Counted from the first letter of the stretch, positions 48,492 through 56,380 are shown. The stretch: DNA of 64,000 nt from Marinomonas arctica (GCF_003259225.1 NZ_QHJF01000011.1:62001-126000); one strand, 5' to 3'. The notes: generated by a model from the letters alone, not told the origin. Numbers and translations are program-made.

Positions 48492-49562
48492 ATGTTAACT
48501 GATGCCCAATTACAGGCGAAAGTAGAAGCCCTTATCGATGACAACACGGGGCAAGCGTACGGCCCTGTATGGCAAGTCCTCGCGGACAATAATCGTATTC
48601 ATGTCACCTTGACCCTAGGCTATCCAACACAAACACAACAAGTGGCTTTAGAGGCCAAGATAAAAGCCATCATGGCAGATCCCCGTGAATTGGTACTAGA
48701 CATTGAGTGCCAAATCACAAGCCATGCGACGCAGGGCAACATCGCCGGGCTAAAAGGTGTGAAGAACATCATCGCCGTAGCGTCTGGTAAAGGGGGGGTG
48801 GGTAAATCCACTACCACGGTAAACTTAGCGTTAGCCATGGCAAAGGAGGGCGCGCGCGTTGGTATTTTGGATGCTGACATCTATGGCCCAAGCCAAGGCA
48901 TGTTGCTCGGTTTCGCCGAAGGCACACGCCCTCAAGTTCGTGAAGATAAATTCTTTGTGCCGCCTACCGCGTTCGGCGTGCAAGTGATGTCCATGGCGTT
49001 CTTGACCACCAAAGACACGCCTGTGGCGTGGCGTGGCCCTATGGTAACGGGCGCCTTGATGCAGATCTTGACGCAAACTGACTGGAATGATCTCGACTAT
49101 TTATTCATCGACATGCCACCGGGCACAGGGGACATTCAATTGACGCTTGCGCAAAAAGTACCTGTAGCGGGTTCTGTTATCGTGACGACACCACAAGACA
49201 TCGCCTTACTGGATGCGCGCCGCGGAATCGAAATGTTTAACAAGGTGAAAATTCCTGTGTTGGGCGTGGTGGAAAATATGTCGACGCACATCTGTTCCAA
49301 CTGCGGCCATCACGAAGCCATCTTCGGTGACGAAGGCGGTGCCAGCCTAGCAAACGAATATAATGTCAATGTATTGGGCAAATTGCCACTTAGCCTCGCC
49401 ATTCGAGAACAAAGCGACGCAGGCCGCCCCATCGTCGTTAATGCGCCAGAAAGTGATACGGCAGGCATTTATCAGTCGATTGCGCGCAAGCTTGGTGCTA
49501 CCCTTGCATCCCAACAGAATGAACAAATAGCCATGCCGACCATTGGCATGAGCGACGACTGA
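48492..49562 (+). CDS. apbC: Mrp/ApbC iron-sulfur carrier ATPase
   Basis: A MinD-type P-loop (VASGKGGVGKSTTTVNLALAM), an N-terminal DUF59-like domain, and the CxxC (CSNCG) that holds a bridging cluster. It transfers 4Fe-4S clusters to apoproteins. It is divergent from metG, as in E. coli. Confidence 0.95.
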   Translation: MLTDAQLQAKVEALIDDNTGQAYGPVWQVLADNNRIHVTLTLGYPTQTQQVALEAKIKAIMADPRELVLDIECQITSHATQGNIAGLKGVKNIIAVASGKGGVGKSTTTVNLALAMAKEGARVGILDADIYGPSQGMLLGFAEGTRPQVREDKFFVPPTAFGVQVMSMAFLTTKDTPVAWRGPMVTGALMQILTQTDWNDLDYLFIDMPPGTGDIQLTLAQKVPVAGSVIVTTPQDIALLDARRGIEMFNKVKIPVLGVVENMSTHICSNCGHHEAIFGDEGGASLANEYNVNVLGKLPLSLAIREQSDAGRPIVVNAPESDTAGIYQSIARKLGATLASQQNEQIAMPTIGMSDD

Positions 49563-49571
49563 GGAAAAGTA

Positions 49572-50156
49572 ATGCGTTTGTGTGACCGAGATATTATAAA
49601 AGCCCTCGATGAAGGTTCTATTGTGATTGAACCTCGCCCTGATAACAGCGTCATCAGCGGTGTGTCTGTGGATTTGCGATTGGGCAACTCGTTTCGAGTT
49701 TTTCAAGGTCACCCAGCGCCTTACCTTGACCTAAGCAGTTCAAAAGCCGACTTAAGCAAAGTCATCGAATCCGTCATGAGTGATGAGATCCTCGTTGAAG
49801 ACGGCAAGCCTTTCTTTATCCATCCGGGCGAACTCGTGCTTGGCGTGACCAAAGAATCTGTCACTCTTCCTGACAACCTAGTCGGCTGGCTCGATGGTCG
49901 CTCTTCCTTAGCGCGCCTCGGCTTAATGGTTCACGTTACCGCGCACCGCATCGACCCAGGTTGGAGCGGCGGCATAGTGTTAGAATTCCTCAACGGCGGC
50001 AAACTGCCCATCGCCCTAAGTCCGGGCATGACCATCGGCGCCATCAACTTCGAGACCATGTCGGGCTCGGCGGATCGCCCTTATAACAAACGCGCCAACG
50101 CTAAATACAAAGACCAAACCTCCGCGGTTGGCAGCCGGATCTCCGGCGAGAACTAG
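49572..50156 (+). CDS. dcd: dCTP deaminase
   Basis: The 194-residue protein begins [21 protein letters not shown] and has the active-site region [24 protein letters not shown]. It makes dUTP from dCTP for dTMP synthesis. It starts 9 bases after apbC. Confidence 0.97.
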   Translation: MRLCDRDIIKALDEGSIVIEPRPDNSVISGVSVDLRLGNSFRVFQGHPAPYLDLSSSKADLSKVIESVMSDEILVEDGKPFFIHPGELVLGVTKESVTLPDNLVGWLDGRSSLARLGLMVHVTAHRIDPGWSGGIVLEFLNGGKLPIALSPGMTIGAINFETMSGSADRPYNKRANAKYKDQTSAVGSRISGEN

Positions 50157-50179
50157 TTTTTCATTGCGAATTTTTTTAA

Positions 50180-50204
50180 GAAAGAGGCTCCGGCCTCTTT
50201 TTTT
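50180..50204 (+). terminator. Terminator after dcd
   Basis: AAAGAGGC-TCCG-GCCTCTTT followed by Ts. It marks the left edge of the accessory island. Confidence 0.92.
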
Positions 50205-50216
50205 GTGTCTAAATTC

Positions 50217-50534
50217 CTTCCCCTTATGTCTTCCAAGGGGAGGGTTAGGGTGGGGTTATTTCTTTGGGCTTTAAAGGATATTTGTTTCTTCTCAATTGCT
50301 TTTAGCTGCAGGTTTATTCCGCTCTGCTGAGCGGGTAACTTTTTGCTAGCGCCCAAAAAGTAACCAAAAATTCGCTTTAAGATCTTTAATGCCTCCTTTT
50401 CTTCATAGGCGCATGATTTTTACCTACGCTCTGGGGTAGTAAGGCATAGATTGTTTATTCGGTGGGAGGTGATTAGTCAAACAATGACCCTGAAACTCCA
50501 TAAAGTCGCGCAACTTCGTCGCGTCGAACTGACT
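50217..50534 (+). repeat. Interspersed repeat, copy B
   Basis: Same order of blocks as copy A: CTTCCCCTT/AAGGGGAGG hairpin, GGTAACTTTTTG/CAAAAAGTAACC hairpin, CTTTAAGATCTTTAATGCCT, GTAAGGCATAGATTG, and the TGACCCTGAAACTCCATAAA to GAACTGACT block. It is directly followed by copy C in the same orientation. Confidence 0.85.
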
Positions 50535-50576
50535 TTATCGTAGCCAATAGTCAGCTAGCAGATGCGGGGTCTTATT

Positions 50577-50982
50577 CCCTCCCCTTATGTCTTCCAAGGG
50601 GAGGGTTAGGGTGGGGTTAATCTCTTCTTTGGTTTCCATTCAAACGTTTTTTATTCCCAACCTTTTTTCCGCTTTTTAATTCAGGAAAAAGCTGAGCTGG
50701 TAACTTTTTGCTAGCGCCCAAAAAGTAACCAAAAATTCGCTTTAAGATCTTTAATGCCTGATTTTCTTCGTAGGTGCATGATTACTTCCTACGCTCTAGG
50801 GCAGTAAGGCATAGATTGTTTTTGATGATTTTAGAAATGGTATTTTTAACTGACCCTGAAACGCCATAGGGTCGCGCAACTTCGTCGCGTCGAACTGACT
50901 GCTTCATAGTTATTCGTGTAAAACCAAAACGTAGGGCATCATAAGCGCAGCGTAATGTGCCGCTGAAAGCGAAGCTTTCATT
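50577..50982 (+). repeat. Interspersed repeat, copy C
   Basis: Copy C has the same blocks, a 14-base insertion after CCGCTTTTT, and the longer tail AACGTAGGGCATCATAAGCG ending in a GAAAGC/GCTTTC hairpin. With copy B it makes a direct tandem pair. The bases from 50983 to 51046 hold nothing recognised. Confidence 0.85.
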
Positions 50983-51046
50983 ATATTGTCGTTGTTTTTT
51001 TGTGGCTTAATTTGGTATGTTCTTAGGTTGATAAATGTACAGTTTG

Positions 51047-51075
51047 TTGACATTCACGTCTGAGATAGCGATACT
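51047..51075 (+). promoter_or_regulatory. Sigma-70 promoter of the type III TA locus
   Basis: TTGACA (51047-51052), a 17-base spacer, then GATACT (51070-51075). This is a near-consensus promoter pointing at the tandem RNA units, with a predicted start near 51082. Confidence 0.8.
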
Positions 51076-51081
51076 AAACGG

Positions 51082-51226
51082 GTAGATGACGTGGCGGTAG
51101 AGGCATCCCCACATGAAAAACACCAACCTCATTTGAAGTCGCGGCGGTAGAGGTATCCCCGCAATAAATAGCATCAACCTCAATGGAAGTTCTACTCAGA
51201 AAGCCCTTATTTTATAAGGGCTTTTT
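51082..51226 (+). ncRNA. TenpI/ToxI-like RNA antitoxin with two tandem pseudoknot units
   Basis: Two tandem units of 50 and 51 bases (51091-51140 and 51141-51191) lie between a strong promoter and a terminator, directly before a toxin-like gene. Unit 1 starts GTGGCGGTAGAGGCATCCCC, unit 2 GCGGCGGTAGAGGTATCCCC. In each, GTGG or GCGG can pair with CCAC or CCGC, and GAGG with CCTC; the two stems interleave, giving an H-type pseudoknot. The T-A to C-G change between units preserves pairing. Repeat number and length fit type III RNA antitoxins, which the toxin cuts into single units that inhibit it. Confidence 0.8.
51200..51226 (+). terminator. Terminator between RNA antitoxin and toxin gene
   Basis: AAAGCCCTTAT and ATAAGGGCTTT form a perfect stem followed by Ts. 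An attenuating terminator in this position sets the RNA:toxin ratio in known type III loci. Confidence 0.92.
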
Positions 51227-51249
51227 GTTTTTTTATAACAAGGATAGTT

Positions 51250-51671
51250 ATGAAAATCAGGCTGTTAACAGAAGCTGCTTACAATCGAATAATTACACTT
51301 AAAGAAACCATGAGTAAAAAAGACCGTGGCTATGGTGTGATTCCAATCAAGATTCAAAATATCACTTTTGCGATTCCATTTAGAAGCAATATGGCTCATA
51401 AACATGGCTTTAAAACCATATTCCACAATGGTGTATGGAATGGTGTTGACTACTCTAAAGCCATCATCATCACAGAAGACGACCTACAGCCCAAAGCTTT
51501 TAAACTTCGTAGCGAAGCGGAATACCAAAAAGTAACAGCGACAAAATTCAACGGCAATTTGAGAAGTACGTAAACGACTATATTTCACAGGCAAAATTGG
51601 GAAAGCTCCCAAATGTACAGCGATTCGGCTACACAACATTGGTAAATTACCATGGCGAGCTTGGGTTGTAG
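51250..51671 (+). pseudogene. TenpN/ToxN-type endoribonuclease toxin, frameshifted
   Basis: The intact part (51250-51555) encodes MKIRLLTEAAYNRIITLKE, then GYGVIPIKIQNITFAIPFRSN, HKHGFKT and GVDYSKAIIITEDD, the pattern of the TenpN/ToxN fold. The frame then stops at 51573. The -1 frame from 51555 continues as QFEKYVNDYISQ and ends NYHGELGL at a TAG at 51669-51671. The join restores about 139 residues, a normal toxin length. A one-base loss in GGCAATTTGAG is the simplest cause. AAGGAT is a good ribosome site. It may be dead, or a sequencing slip or frameshift may apply. Confidence 0.75.
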
Positions 51672-52098
51672 AGCGTTATGAAAGCAGCTGCTATCAAATC
51701 AAAAAAACGCCGTTGAAAGCGAAGCTTTCACATGTCGTCCTTCAGGGCGACGCGGAATTTTAGTTCCATTCAAACGCTTTGGATTTCCAACCTTTATTTA
51801 TTTCCTAAGGCAGTCGTTCTTCAGGACGACAAAAACTAAACGAGCATGCGCACTATTAATTGCTGAACTAAGCCGCTTTGTGGAGCGACGGAGAAGAGTA
51901 AGTTCTAAAAAGCGCATCAGGTCATAAGGACTGATGGAATCGCTTGCCTCGCGGGTGAAATCGCGCTACAAAAGAGCTAATAAAGAACCAACATAGCGGC
52001 GATCAAAGATCATCTGAAGCGGCATCGTCCAAACAGACTTTGGTATTTAGCAAGTTATATAGCAGGGAAGTCCTACCATGAAAAAAGTAAATCCCCTA
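51672..52098. other. Intergenic region with repeat fragments
   Basis: No gene is seen. It contains a GAAAGC/GCTTTC hairpin like the end of copy C, a GTCGTCC-TTCA-GGGCGAC module followed by GCGGAATTTTAGTTCC (diverged 36-base module), and a second GTCGTTC-TTCA-GGACGAC hairpin near 51823. A stretch at about 51900-52080 looks like broken coding DNA but I cannot name it. Confidence 0.5.
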
Positions 52099-52173
52099 TA
52101 TAAACAACGCAGCCGTTCAACTGTGGGTTATAGCCACAGCTATGCTGCTGTATAACCCTTAATTGTTATATGT
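52099..52173. repeat. attC-like imperfect palindrome (left of cassette 1)
   Basis: Nested arms TATAAACAA/TTGTTATA, GCAGC/GCTGC and CTGTGG/CCACAG fold into a single long hairpin of about 75 bases. It ends 14 bases before the next gene. Shape and position resemble an integron attC site. Confidence 0.5.
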
Positions 52174-52186
52174 TTAGGGAGATTTG

Positions 52187-52996
52187 GTGAACGGAATCTG
52201 TGCATTGTGTAAAAAAACGGCAAGACTTAAAGGTAGTCACTTTATGCCTAAAGCTATTTACCGCGCAATTAGTAAAGGCTTTCCTGAGCATGGGCAAGAA
52301 ATTGTTTTAATTACTGGTTCAGATAGATCAGCAGCTTACACAGATAAACAAGTTAAAAAACATTTACTTTGTGAAGGCTGTGAATTGAAATTCAGCAAAA
52401 ATGGGGAAGATAAAGTAATCCCTCTTATGGCTCGACCTAATGGCTTTAAGCTAGCTACAAAGATAAAGAAATTTAAAGAGCTGTCTCATGTAAAAGGTGA
52501 AACATGGTACTTCCCACCAAATTACGAAACAGCTCTAGATTTCATGTACTTTGCTATCAGCATTGCTTGGAGGTTATCTGCGACAGATTGGAGCACTTTC
52601 GGCCTTCCTGAAACAAAGAACTCAATTCGTGAAGAGAGTATGGTTGCCTTTTCAGATTTTCTACTAGGAAATACTGAGCTTCCAGCAAATACTTATCTAG
52701 CTGTATATGTTGATAATCAAATAGTAGATGCACCGTTAATGGGCTTTCCGACAGTTAAAAACCACGATGGTTACCAACACATCGTGTTCAACATTCCTGG
52801 TATGAAACTAAGCCTAATATCAGGTAGTAGTCCTGGAGCAGGAATTCTAGAAACTTTCTCTATTAATGCAAATAACGTTTATTTTATTAGTTGTAGTTTA
52901 AAGTCCCATCCAGATTACCATTTCATGGTTAACTTTCTAAAAAATGAATCAGTTGCAAAGGGGCGGTTAAAGAATGAACGTCGAAAAAGCGTATAA
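52187..52996 (+). CDS. Cassette-encoded HNH-like zinc-finger protein
   Basis: The 269-residue product has CALCKK near the start, then LKGSHFMPKAIYRAI, and LLCEGCELKFSKNGED. The two CxxC pairs around a conserved SHxxPK resemble HNH-like nucleases of unknown role often found in mobile cassettes. I start at GTG 52187, five bases after AGGGAG. Lower GC than neighbours. It sits between two attC-like palindromes. Confidence 0.75.
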   Translation: MNGICALCKKTARLKGSHFMPKAIYRAISKGFPEHGQEIVLITGSDRSAAYTDKQVKKHLLCEGCELKFSKNGEDKVIPLMARPNGFKLATKIKKFKELSHVKGETWYFPPNYETALDFMYFAISIAWRLSATDWSTFGLPETKNSIREESMVAFSDFLLGNTELPANTYLAVYVDNQIVDAPLMGFPTVKNHDGYQHIVFNIPGMKLSLISGSSPGAGILETFSINANNVYFISCSLKSHPDYHFMVNFLKNESVAKGRLKNERRKSV

Positions 52997-53062
52997 CAAG
53001 CGTATGTAGTCGTACTGTTTTTCCACTGCGCTCCAAACCAACCGCAAATGCGGACGTTAGTT
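52991..53062. repeat. attC-like site between cassettes
   Basis: It begins GTATAACAAGCGTATG at the stop codon of the HNH-like gene and ends CGCAAATGCGGACGTTAG. Between are TTTTTCCACTGCGCTCCAAA and partly pairing arms. This is the layout of integron attC sites (RYYYAAC-like start, GTTRRRY-like end). Confidence 0.65.
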
Positions 53063-53084
53063 GCTTTAAATAATAGGTAAGTAC

Positions 53085-53648
53085 ATGAAAGAGAAGTTGG
53101 TATCATTTGATCTCGAAACAGACCTAGTCATGTCATTGCGGTGCTTACTTGACGCTATGTCTAAAATCGAAAGAGGGCAAAACACATATTTAAAATGGTC
53201 AGTGATCTACGGACATAACTCTGTTCAATCGGCAATGTGTTTAGCTCTCATTACATCGGACTCACGCCTAGTTCGGAAAAAAGATAGTTATCACTTAGAG
53301 TATGGTGATTTAGATAATATCGAATGGCTTTACGAAAAACTACGGAAAGATGGCTTTCTTCCTTACATGGGTAGTAAAGTGATAGATAGTCAGCGATTTG
53401 AAAAAGAAAAAATTAGTCGTTTACAGACAGTTAGGAATACATTCATCCATCAACACCCATCACTCTATGTCTTTACGTTTAATGAATTAGTAGAGTTAGT
53501 CTGTATTTCTGTTGATCTAGTTGGTTTCTTAGTAAATGAAAGTGAGCGTTTAGCTATAAATGGATGTACACAATCTCAAATAAAGGGTTTGGTGGACGAG
53601 TTGAGCACGCAACTAACAAACTGTTCAAAAGGGATTTGCAACGCTTAG
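53085..53648 (+). CDS. Cassette-encoded hypothetical protein with HEPN-like motif
   Basis: The 187-residue helical protein has RNTFIHQHP (about residues 127-135), fitting the R-N-x(3)-H (RX4H) active-site pattern of HEPN ribonucleases. It has no signal peptide. It follows an attC-like site and its 3' end runs into another. The family is not recognised; HEPN is a motif-level guess, though HEPN proteins are common in TA and phage-defence loci. Confidence 0.7.
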   Translation: MKEKLVSFDLETDLVMSLRCLLDAMSKIERGQNTYLKWSVIYGHNSVQSAMCLALITSDSRLVRKKDSYHLEYGDLDNIEWLYEKLRKDGFLPYMGSKVIDSQRFEKEKISRLQTVRNTFIHQHPSLYVFTFNELVELVCISVDLVGFLVNESERLAINGCTQSQIKGLVDELSTQLTNCSKGICNA

Positions 53649-53670
53649 CATTTTTGTAATGTGTTGGTTT
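53614..53670. repeat. Truncated attC-like site
   Basis: TAACAAACTGTTCAAAAGGG is followed by ATTTGCAACGCTTAGCATTT, resembling the left half of Vibrio-type attC repeats (TAACAAACGC, AGAGGGA, CAACGC, GGC, TTT). It overlaps the end of the HEPN-like gene. The right half is replaced by repeat copy D. Confidence 0.5.
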
Positions 53671-53677
53671 TCATGAT

Positions 53678-53935
53678 TATGATGCCCTACGTTCTGGTTT
53701 TACACCAATAGCTACGAAGTAGTCAGTTTGACGCAATCCCGATTGCGCGACTCTATGGAGTTTCAGAGTCATTAACGGAAAGATTTTCTCGAACGGCAAG
53801 ACCAATCTATGCCTTACGATAAAAGTCGTATTGCTAGACGTGATGTTTAACAATGTGAATGAGACGTTTGGGCGAAAGCTCGATAAAAGAACAACCCCAT
53901 CCTAACTTTCCCCTTGGAAGACAAAAGGGGAAGGG
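53678..53935 (-). repeat. Interspersed repeat, copy D (reverse)
   Basis: Copy D is the most diverged and lies in reverse orientation. Reading the minus strand it has CCCTTCCCCTTTTG/CAAGGGGAAAG at one end, GTAAGGCATAGATTG in the middle, and GTCGCGCAATCGGGATTGCG at the other. In that last block the A-C sequence is replaced by a different but still self-pairing stem (CGCAAT/ATTGCG). It borders a cassette end and a TA pair. Confidence 0.75.
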
Positions 53936-53969
53936 ATTCACCCTTGCCCAGCAGGGGTTAATGTCTTAA

Positions 53970-54266
53970 CTACAAGTGGTTTTGTGGGCGTTGCGATTGG
54001 GCTAGGACTGCCACTATCAAAATAAAACCGTCTTCTTTTGTAAAGTAAGCCGTGTGTTTACCAATGGGAAAGTAAAAACCGCTTGGATAAATTTCATCGC
54101 AACGACGACCCACGGCTGGATTGTCGGCGAGCATTTGAAACCCAGTTAGTAATGTGTGTTTGTAGTTTTGCCACTGTGTTTCAGAAAAATTGTGGACGGT
54201 ATAGGTTTTGATTTTTTGTAAATGGGTCTGAGCCAATTTACTCAGTTTGTATTTTGTCTTTTGCAT
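53970..54266 (-). CDS. ParE/RelE-family toxin
   Basis: The 98-residue protein (KYKLSKLAQTHLQKIKTYTV, then LADNPAVGRRCDEIYPSGFYFPIGKHTAYF) matches ParE-type plasmid-stabilisation toxins, which act on gyrase or mRNA. It starts 6 bases after the antitoxin stop. Host target not predictable. Confidence 0.88.
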   Translation of the reverse strand: MQKTKYKLSKLAQTHLQKIKTYTVHNFSETQWQNYKHTLLTGFQMLADNPAVGRRCDEIYPSGFYFPIGKHTAYFTKEDGFILIVAVLAQSQRPQNHL

Positions 54267-54272
54267 AATGGG

Positions 54273-54515
54273 TTACAAGGCGCTTAGGAAGTCTTCACCA
54301 TCAACCACGTTGCCTTGCGCCAAGTCTTGTTTAGCTGACTCAAAACAATGTTTAAGGTAGTCTGTTTTCATTGCTTCTAGTTCTTCATAGTCTCTGATAG
54401 ACATTACCACTACGGCATCTTTGCTGTTTTTGCTAATTTTAACTGGCTCACGTTGGGCGCTTAGCAGAAGTTCACCAAAATTACGCTTAGCATCATTTGC
54501 TGTTAATGTGTGCAT
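54273..54515 (-). CDS. Phd/YefM-family antitoxin
   Basis: From the ATG at 54515 (GGAG eight bases upstream) the product is MHTLTANDAKRNFGELLLSAQREPVKISKNSKDAVVVMS, the Phd/YefM DNA-binding domain, then a helical toxin-binding tail. A TTG two codons earlier is in frame but not needed. It pairs with the ParE-like toxin. Confidence 0.9.
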   Translation of the reverse strand: MHTLTANDAKRNFGELLLSAQREPVKISKNSKDAVVVMSIRDYEELEAMKTDYLKHCFESAKQDLAQGNVVDGEDFLSAL

Positions 54516-54610
54516 ATTCAATCTCCAAATTTGGAACTAAAGTAATATTATAGTTAGTCGCATGAAATGATCAATCTAATTAAATCGTGTGATTTGTGTG
54601 AAAAGTAGAC

Positions 54611-54672
54611 TAGCAAAGCATTTAAGATGGATTCCCAGCGCTTGGCATTTTTGCATCGATTGGCAAAAGTTA
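54611..54672. repeat. attC-like remnant
   Basis: TAGCAAAGCATTTAAGATGG is followed by ATTCCCAGCGCTTGGCATTT, closely like the left half of Vibrio-type attC sites and like the truncated site at 53614. No matching right half is seen. Confidence 0.4.
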
Positions 54673-54727
54673 CACGCCCAGCAGGGCGGAATTAAGGTCG
54701 TGAATCTTGCTGTTCGCGGGATTATCT

Positions 54728-55045
54728 TCAAAAGCCTGTCACTGCAAAGTCTAATGCGCTAAGTATGTCATCTCTGAGGTGGGCGAGTGAGCCTATTGGT
54801 TCTTTTAAGATGCTGCTAGGAACGGAAGCGATTTGTGGTGTCAGTAGAATGAGTTTCTCATCCTTGTATTCGATGATCGGGGTAAGTATCTGCATACTTT
54901 CTTTTTTAAAGTATTCCAGCTTTCCCAAGGGGATGACGATTCTTGTAGCTAGGTCTGAGAGGATGGGGTTTTGTATGTCGAGAAGAAATGGATAGGCTTG
55001 TTTTGTCGATTTGCTGGGATTTATATAGACATCAAATTGTGTCAT
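54728..55045 (-). CDS. ccdB: CcdB gyrase toxin
   Basis: The 105-residue protein (MTQFDVYINPSKSTKQAYPFLLD, RIVIPLGKLEYF, ILTPIIEYKDEKLILLTPQIASVP) matches CcdB, which poisons DNA gyrase. The C-terminus ends FAVTGF rather than the WGI of the F plasmid. Its start codon overlaps the ccdA stop (TAATG). Confidence 0.93.
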   Translation of the reverse strand: MTQFDVYINPSKSTKQAYPFLLDIQNPILSDLATRIVIPLGKLEYFKKESMQILTPIIEYKDEKLILLTPQIASVPSSILKEPIGSLAHLRDDILSALDFAVTGF

Positions 55046-55290
55046 TAGAAAGTCCTATATTCGTCACCAAAACAACCGTTTTCTTCTACAAATTCATTGT
55101 ATGACTGAATCGCGGCTCGGTTGTCTGCTTTCCATTGCTCTGCCTGATTCTTGGCGAGTTCTTCTTTTAGTGCGTTTTCTAACATAGCAGATAGGTTGAT
55201 TTTTAGCGCCCGAGATTTGGCCAGCAAATCGCTGTTGATGCTTAGGTTGGCCGCTTTTTTGGGGGCTGTTGAATCAAAGAGTGTTTGCAT
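55045..55290 (-). CDS. ccdA: CcdA antitoxin
   Basis: The 81-residue protein (MQTLFDSTAPKKAANLSINSDLLAKSRALKINLS) is a ribbon-helix-helix antitoxin with a C-terminal toxin-wrapping segment rich in Trp/Asn/Glu (WKADNRAAIQSYNEFVEENG). I use the ATG at 55290; a GTG three codons earlier is in frame. Confidence 0.93.
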   Translation of the reverse strand: MQTLFDSTAPKKAANLSINSDLLAKSRALKINLSAMLENALKEELAKNQAEQWKADNRAAIQSYNEFVEENGCFGDEYRTF

Positions 55291-55398
55291 GCTTCTCACC
55301 GTCTATTTATGCGTATGTCTATGCGCATATTGGCTTATTTTATATAGGCTGGCAAGGCAATAGGAGAAATGATGAGAGGCATAGAGTCAAAGTAAAAC

Positions 55399-55435
55399 AA
55401 AAAGGCGCTCCGGATGTGTTCTAGAGCGCCTTTTT
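55399..55435 (-). terminator. Terminator after the DUF533 gene
   Basis: AAAAAGGCGCTC and GAGCGCCTTTTT pair; about 40 bases beyond the stop codon. It also marks the right edge of the accessory island. Confidence 0.9.
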
Positions 55436-55474
55436 AGAAGGTATTGTTTTTTTAAAGGGTCGCTTTGTGCTGAG

Positions 55475-56215
55475 TTAAGGCGTTTGCATGTAGTTCACTT
55501 CGTATTCAATGTTCTGACGCAGTTCAGTGGGTAGGCGTAAGGCGTCTCCGAGACGATCTAGGTAGCGTCGTTCTTCTTCTGTGTCGATATCCACTGCGAG
55601 CATGGAGACGAGGTAAATTTCTGTGGCTTGTTCTTCGCTTTCCGATAGGCGTGCGATGGTAATCGGGTCGCTGGTGGCACGCAGTTGTTCGATTAAGAAT
55701 GTTTGTTCTTCTTTTGTAATGCCGAGGTCGCTGATTTGTTGTTCGATGCGTGCGCGTTCGGTCGCATCGATATGACCATCTGCTTTGGCGGCGCTGATCA
55801 TGGCGCGTATGAGGATCAGATGTATACTTTTGGTGGGTTTATTCGTGTCTTCTTCCGCGAGGTCGAAGATGCTACCAGCGGGTACGGTCGGTAGTGTGTG
55901 TGAGGAATTTGAGCGGGCGCTCTGATTCGATGTGGTATGCGTGGTTTGTGAGGTGGGTGTTGTTTGGCTTGCTTGATGATCTCGCCATGCTTTGTATGCC
56001 ATTCCACCTATGGCCGCCATACCGCCATATTTGATGGCTTTTCCCCCCATTTTTCGGGCTTTTTTGTTGGTCAGTAGCATTGCTGCCAATCCGCCTGCCG
56101 CGGCACCGCCCATCAAGCCACCAGGCATAGAGCCTGACTTCGCTTTGGTAACGGCTTTATCCATTCCTGAGCCTGCGCTGCCCATAATGCTGTTTAACAA
56201 TGAGTTTATATTCAC
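55475..56215 (-). CDS. DUF533 (YebE-like) protein with TerB-like domain
   Basis: The N-terminal third (about 25-75) is glycine- and alanine-rich with one or two membrane-like stretches (GGLMGGAAAGGLAAMLL, IGGMAYKAW). A Thr/Ser/Gln-rich linker follows, then a TerB-type helical bundle (about 130-246, ISAAKADGHIDATERARIEQQI). Family of envelope-stress-linked proteins; the precise role is unknown. Confidence 0.9.
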   Translation of the reverse strand: MNINSLLNSIMGSAGSGMDKAVTKAKSGSMPGGLMGGAAAGGLAAMLLTNKKARKMGGKAIKYGGMAAIGGMAYKAWRDHQASQTTPTSQTTHTTSNQSARSNSSHTLPTVPAGSIFDLAEEDTNKPTKSIHLILIRAMISAAKADGHIDATERARIEQQISDLGITKEEQTFLIEQLRATSDPITIARLSESEEQATEIYLVSMLAVDIDTEEERRYLDRLGDALRLPTELRQNIEYEVNYMQTP

Positions 56216-56380
56216 AACCGAGAACCTCTCGTTAATGTATCTGTTAGTTATTCAGACCCAAGAAGTTCGGCAGAGTTCATTTTTCATCGATTGTGCTGCG
56301 TCTTTTAAGAGCAGTCCTGTCTGTGTGGTAAGAAGTGCGTGTTTGAGAAGCGTGCTAAAATGCCTCTTTTAAGTTGTCGA

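Noticed and set aside
51091..51191. The two tandem units as a CRISPR mini-array
   Set aside because: The whole 50-base unit is similar, not a repeat plus unique spacer; no cas genes are near; promoter, terminator and toxin-like gene fit a type III TA better.
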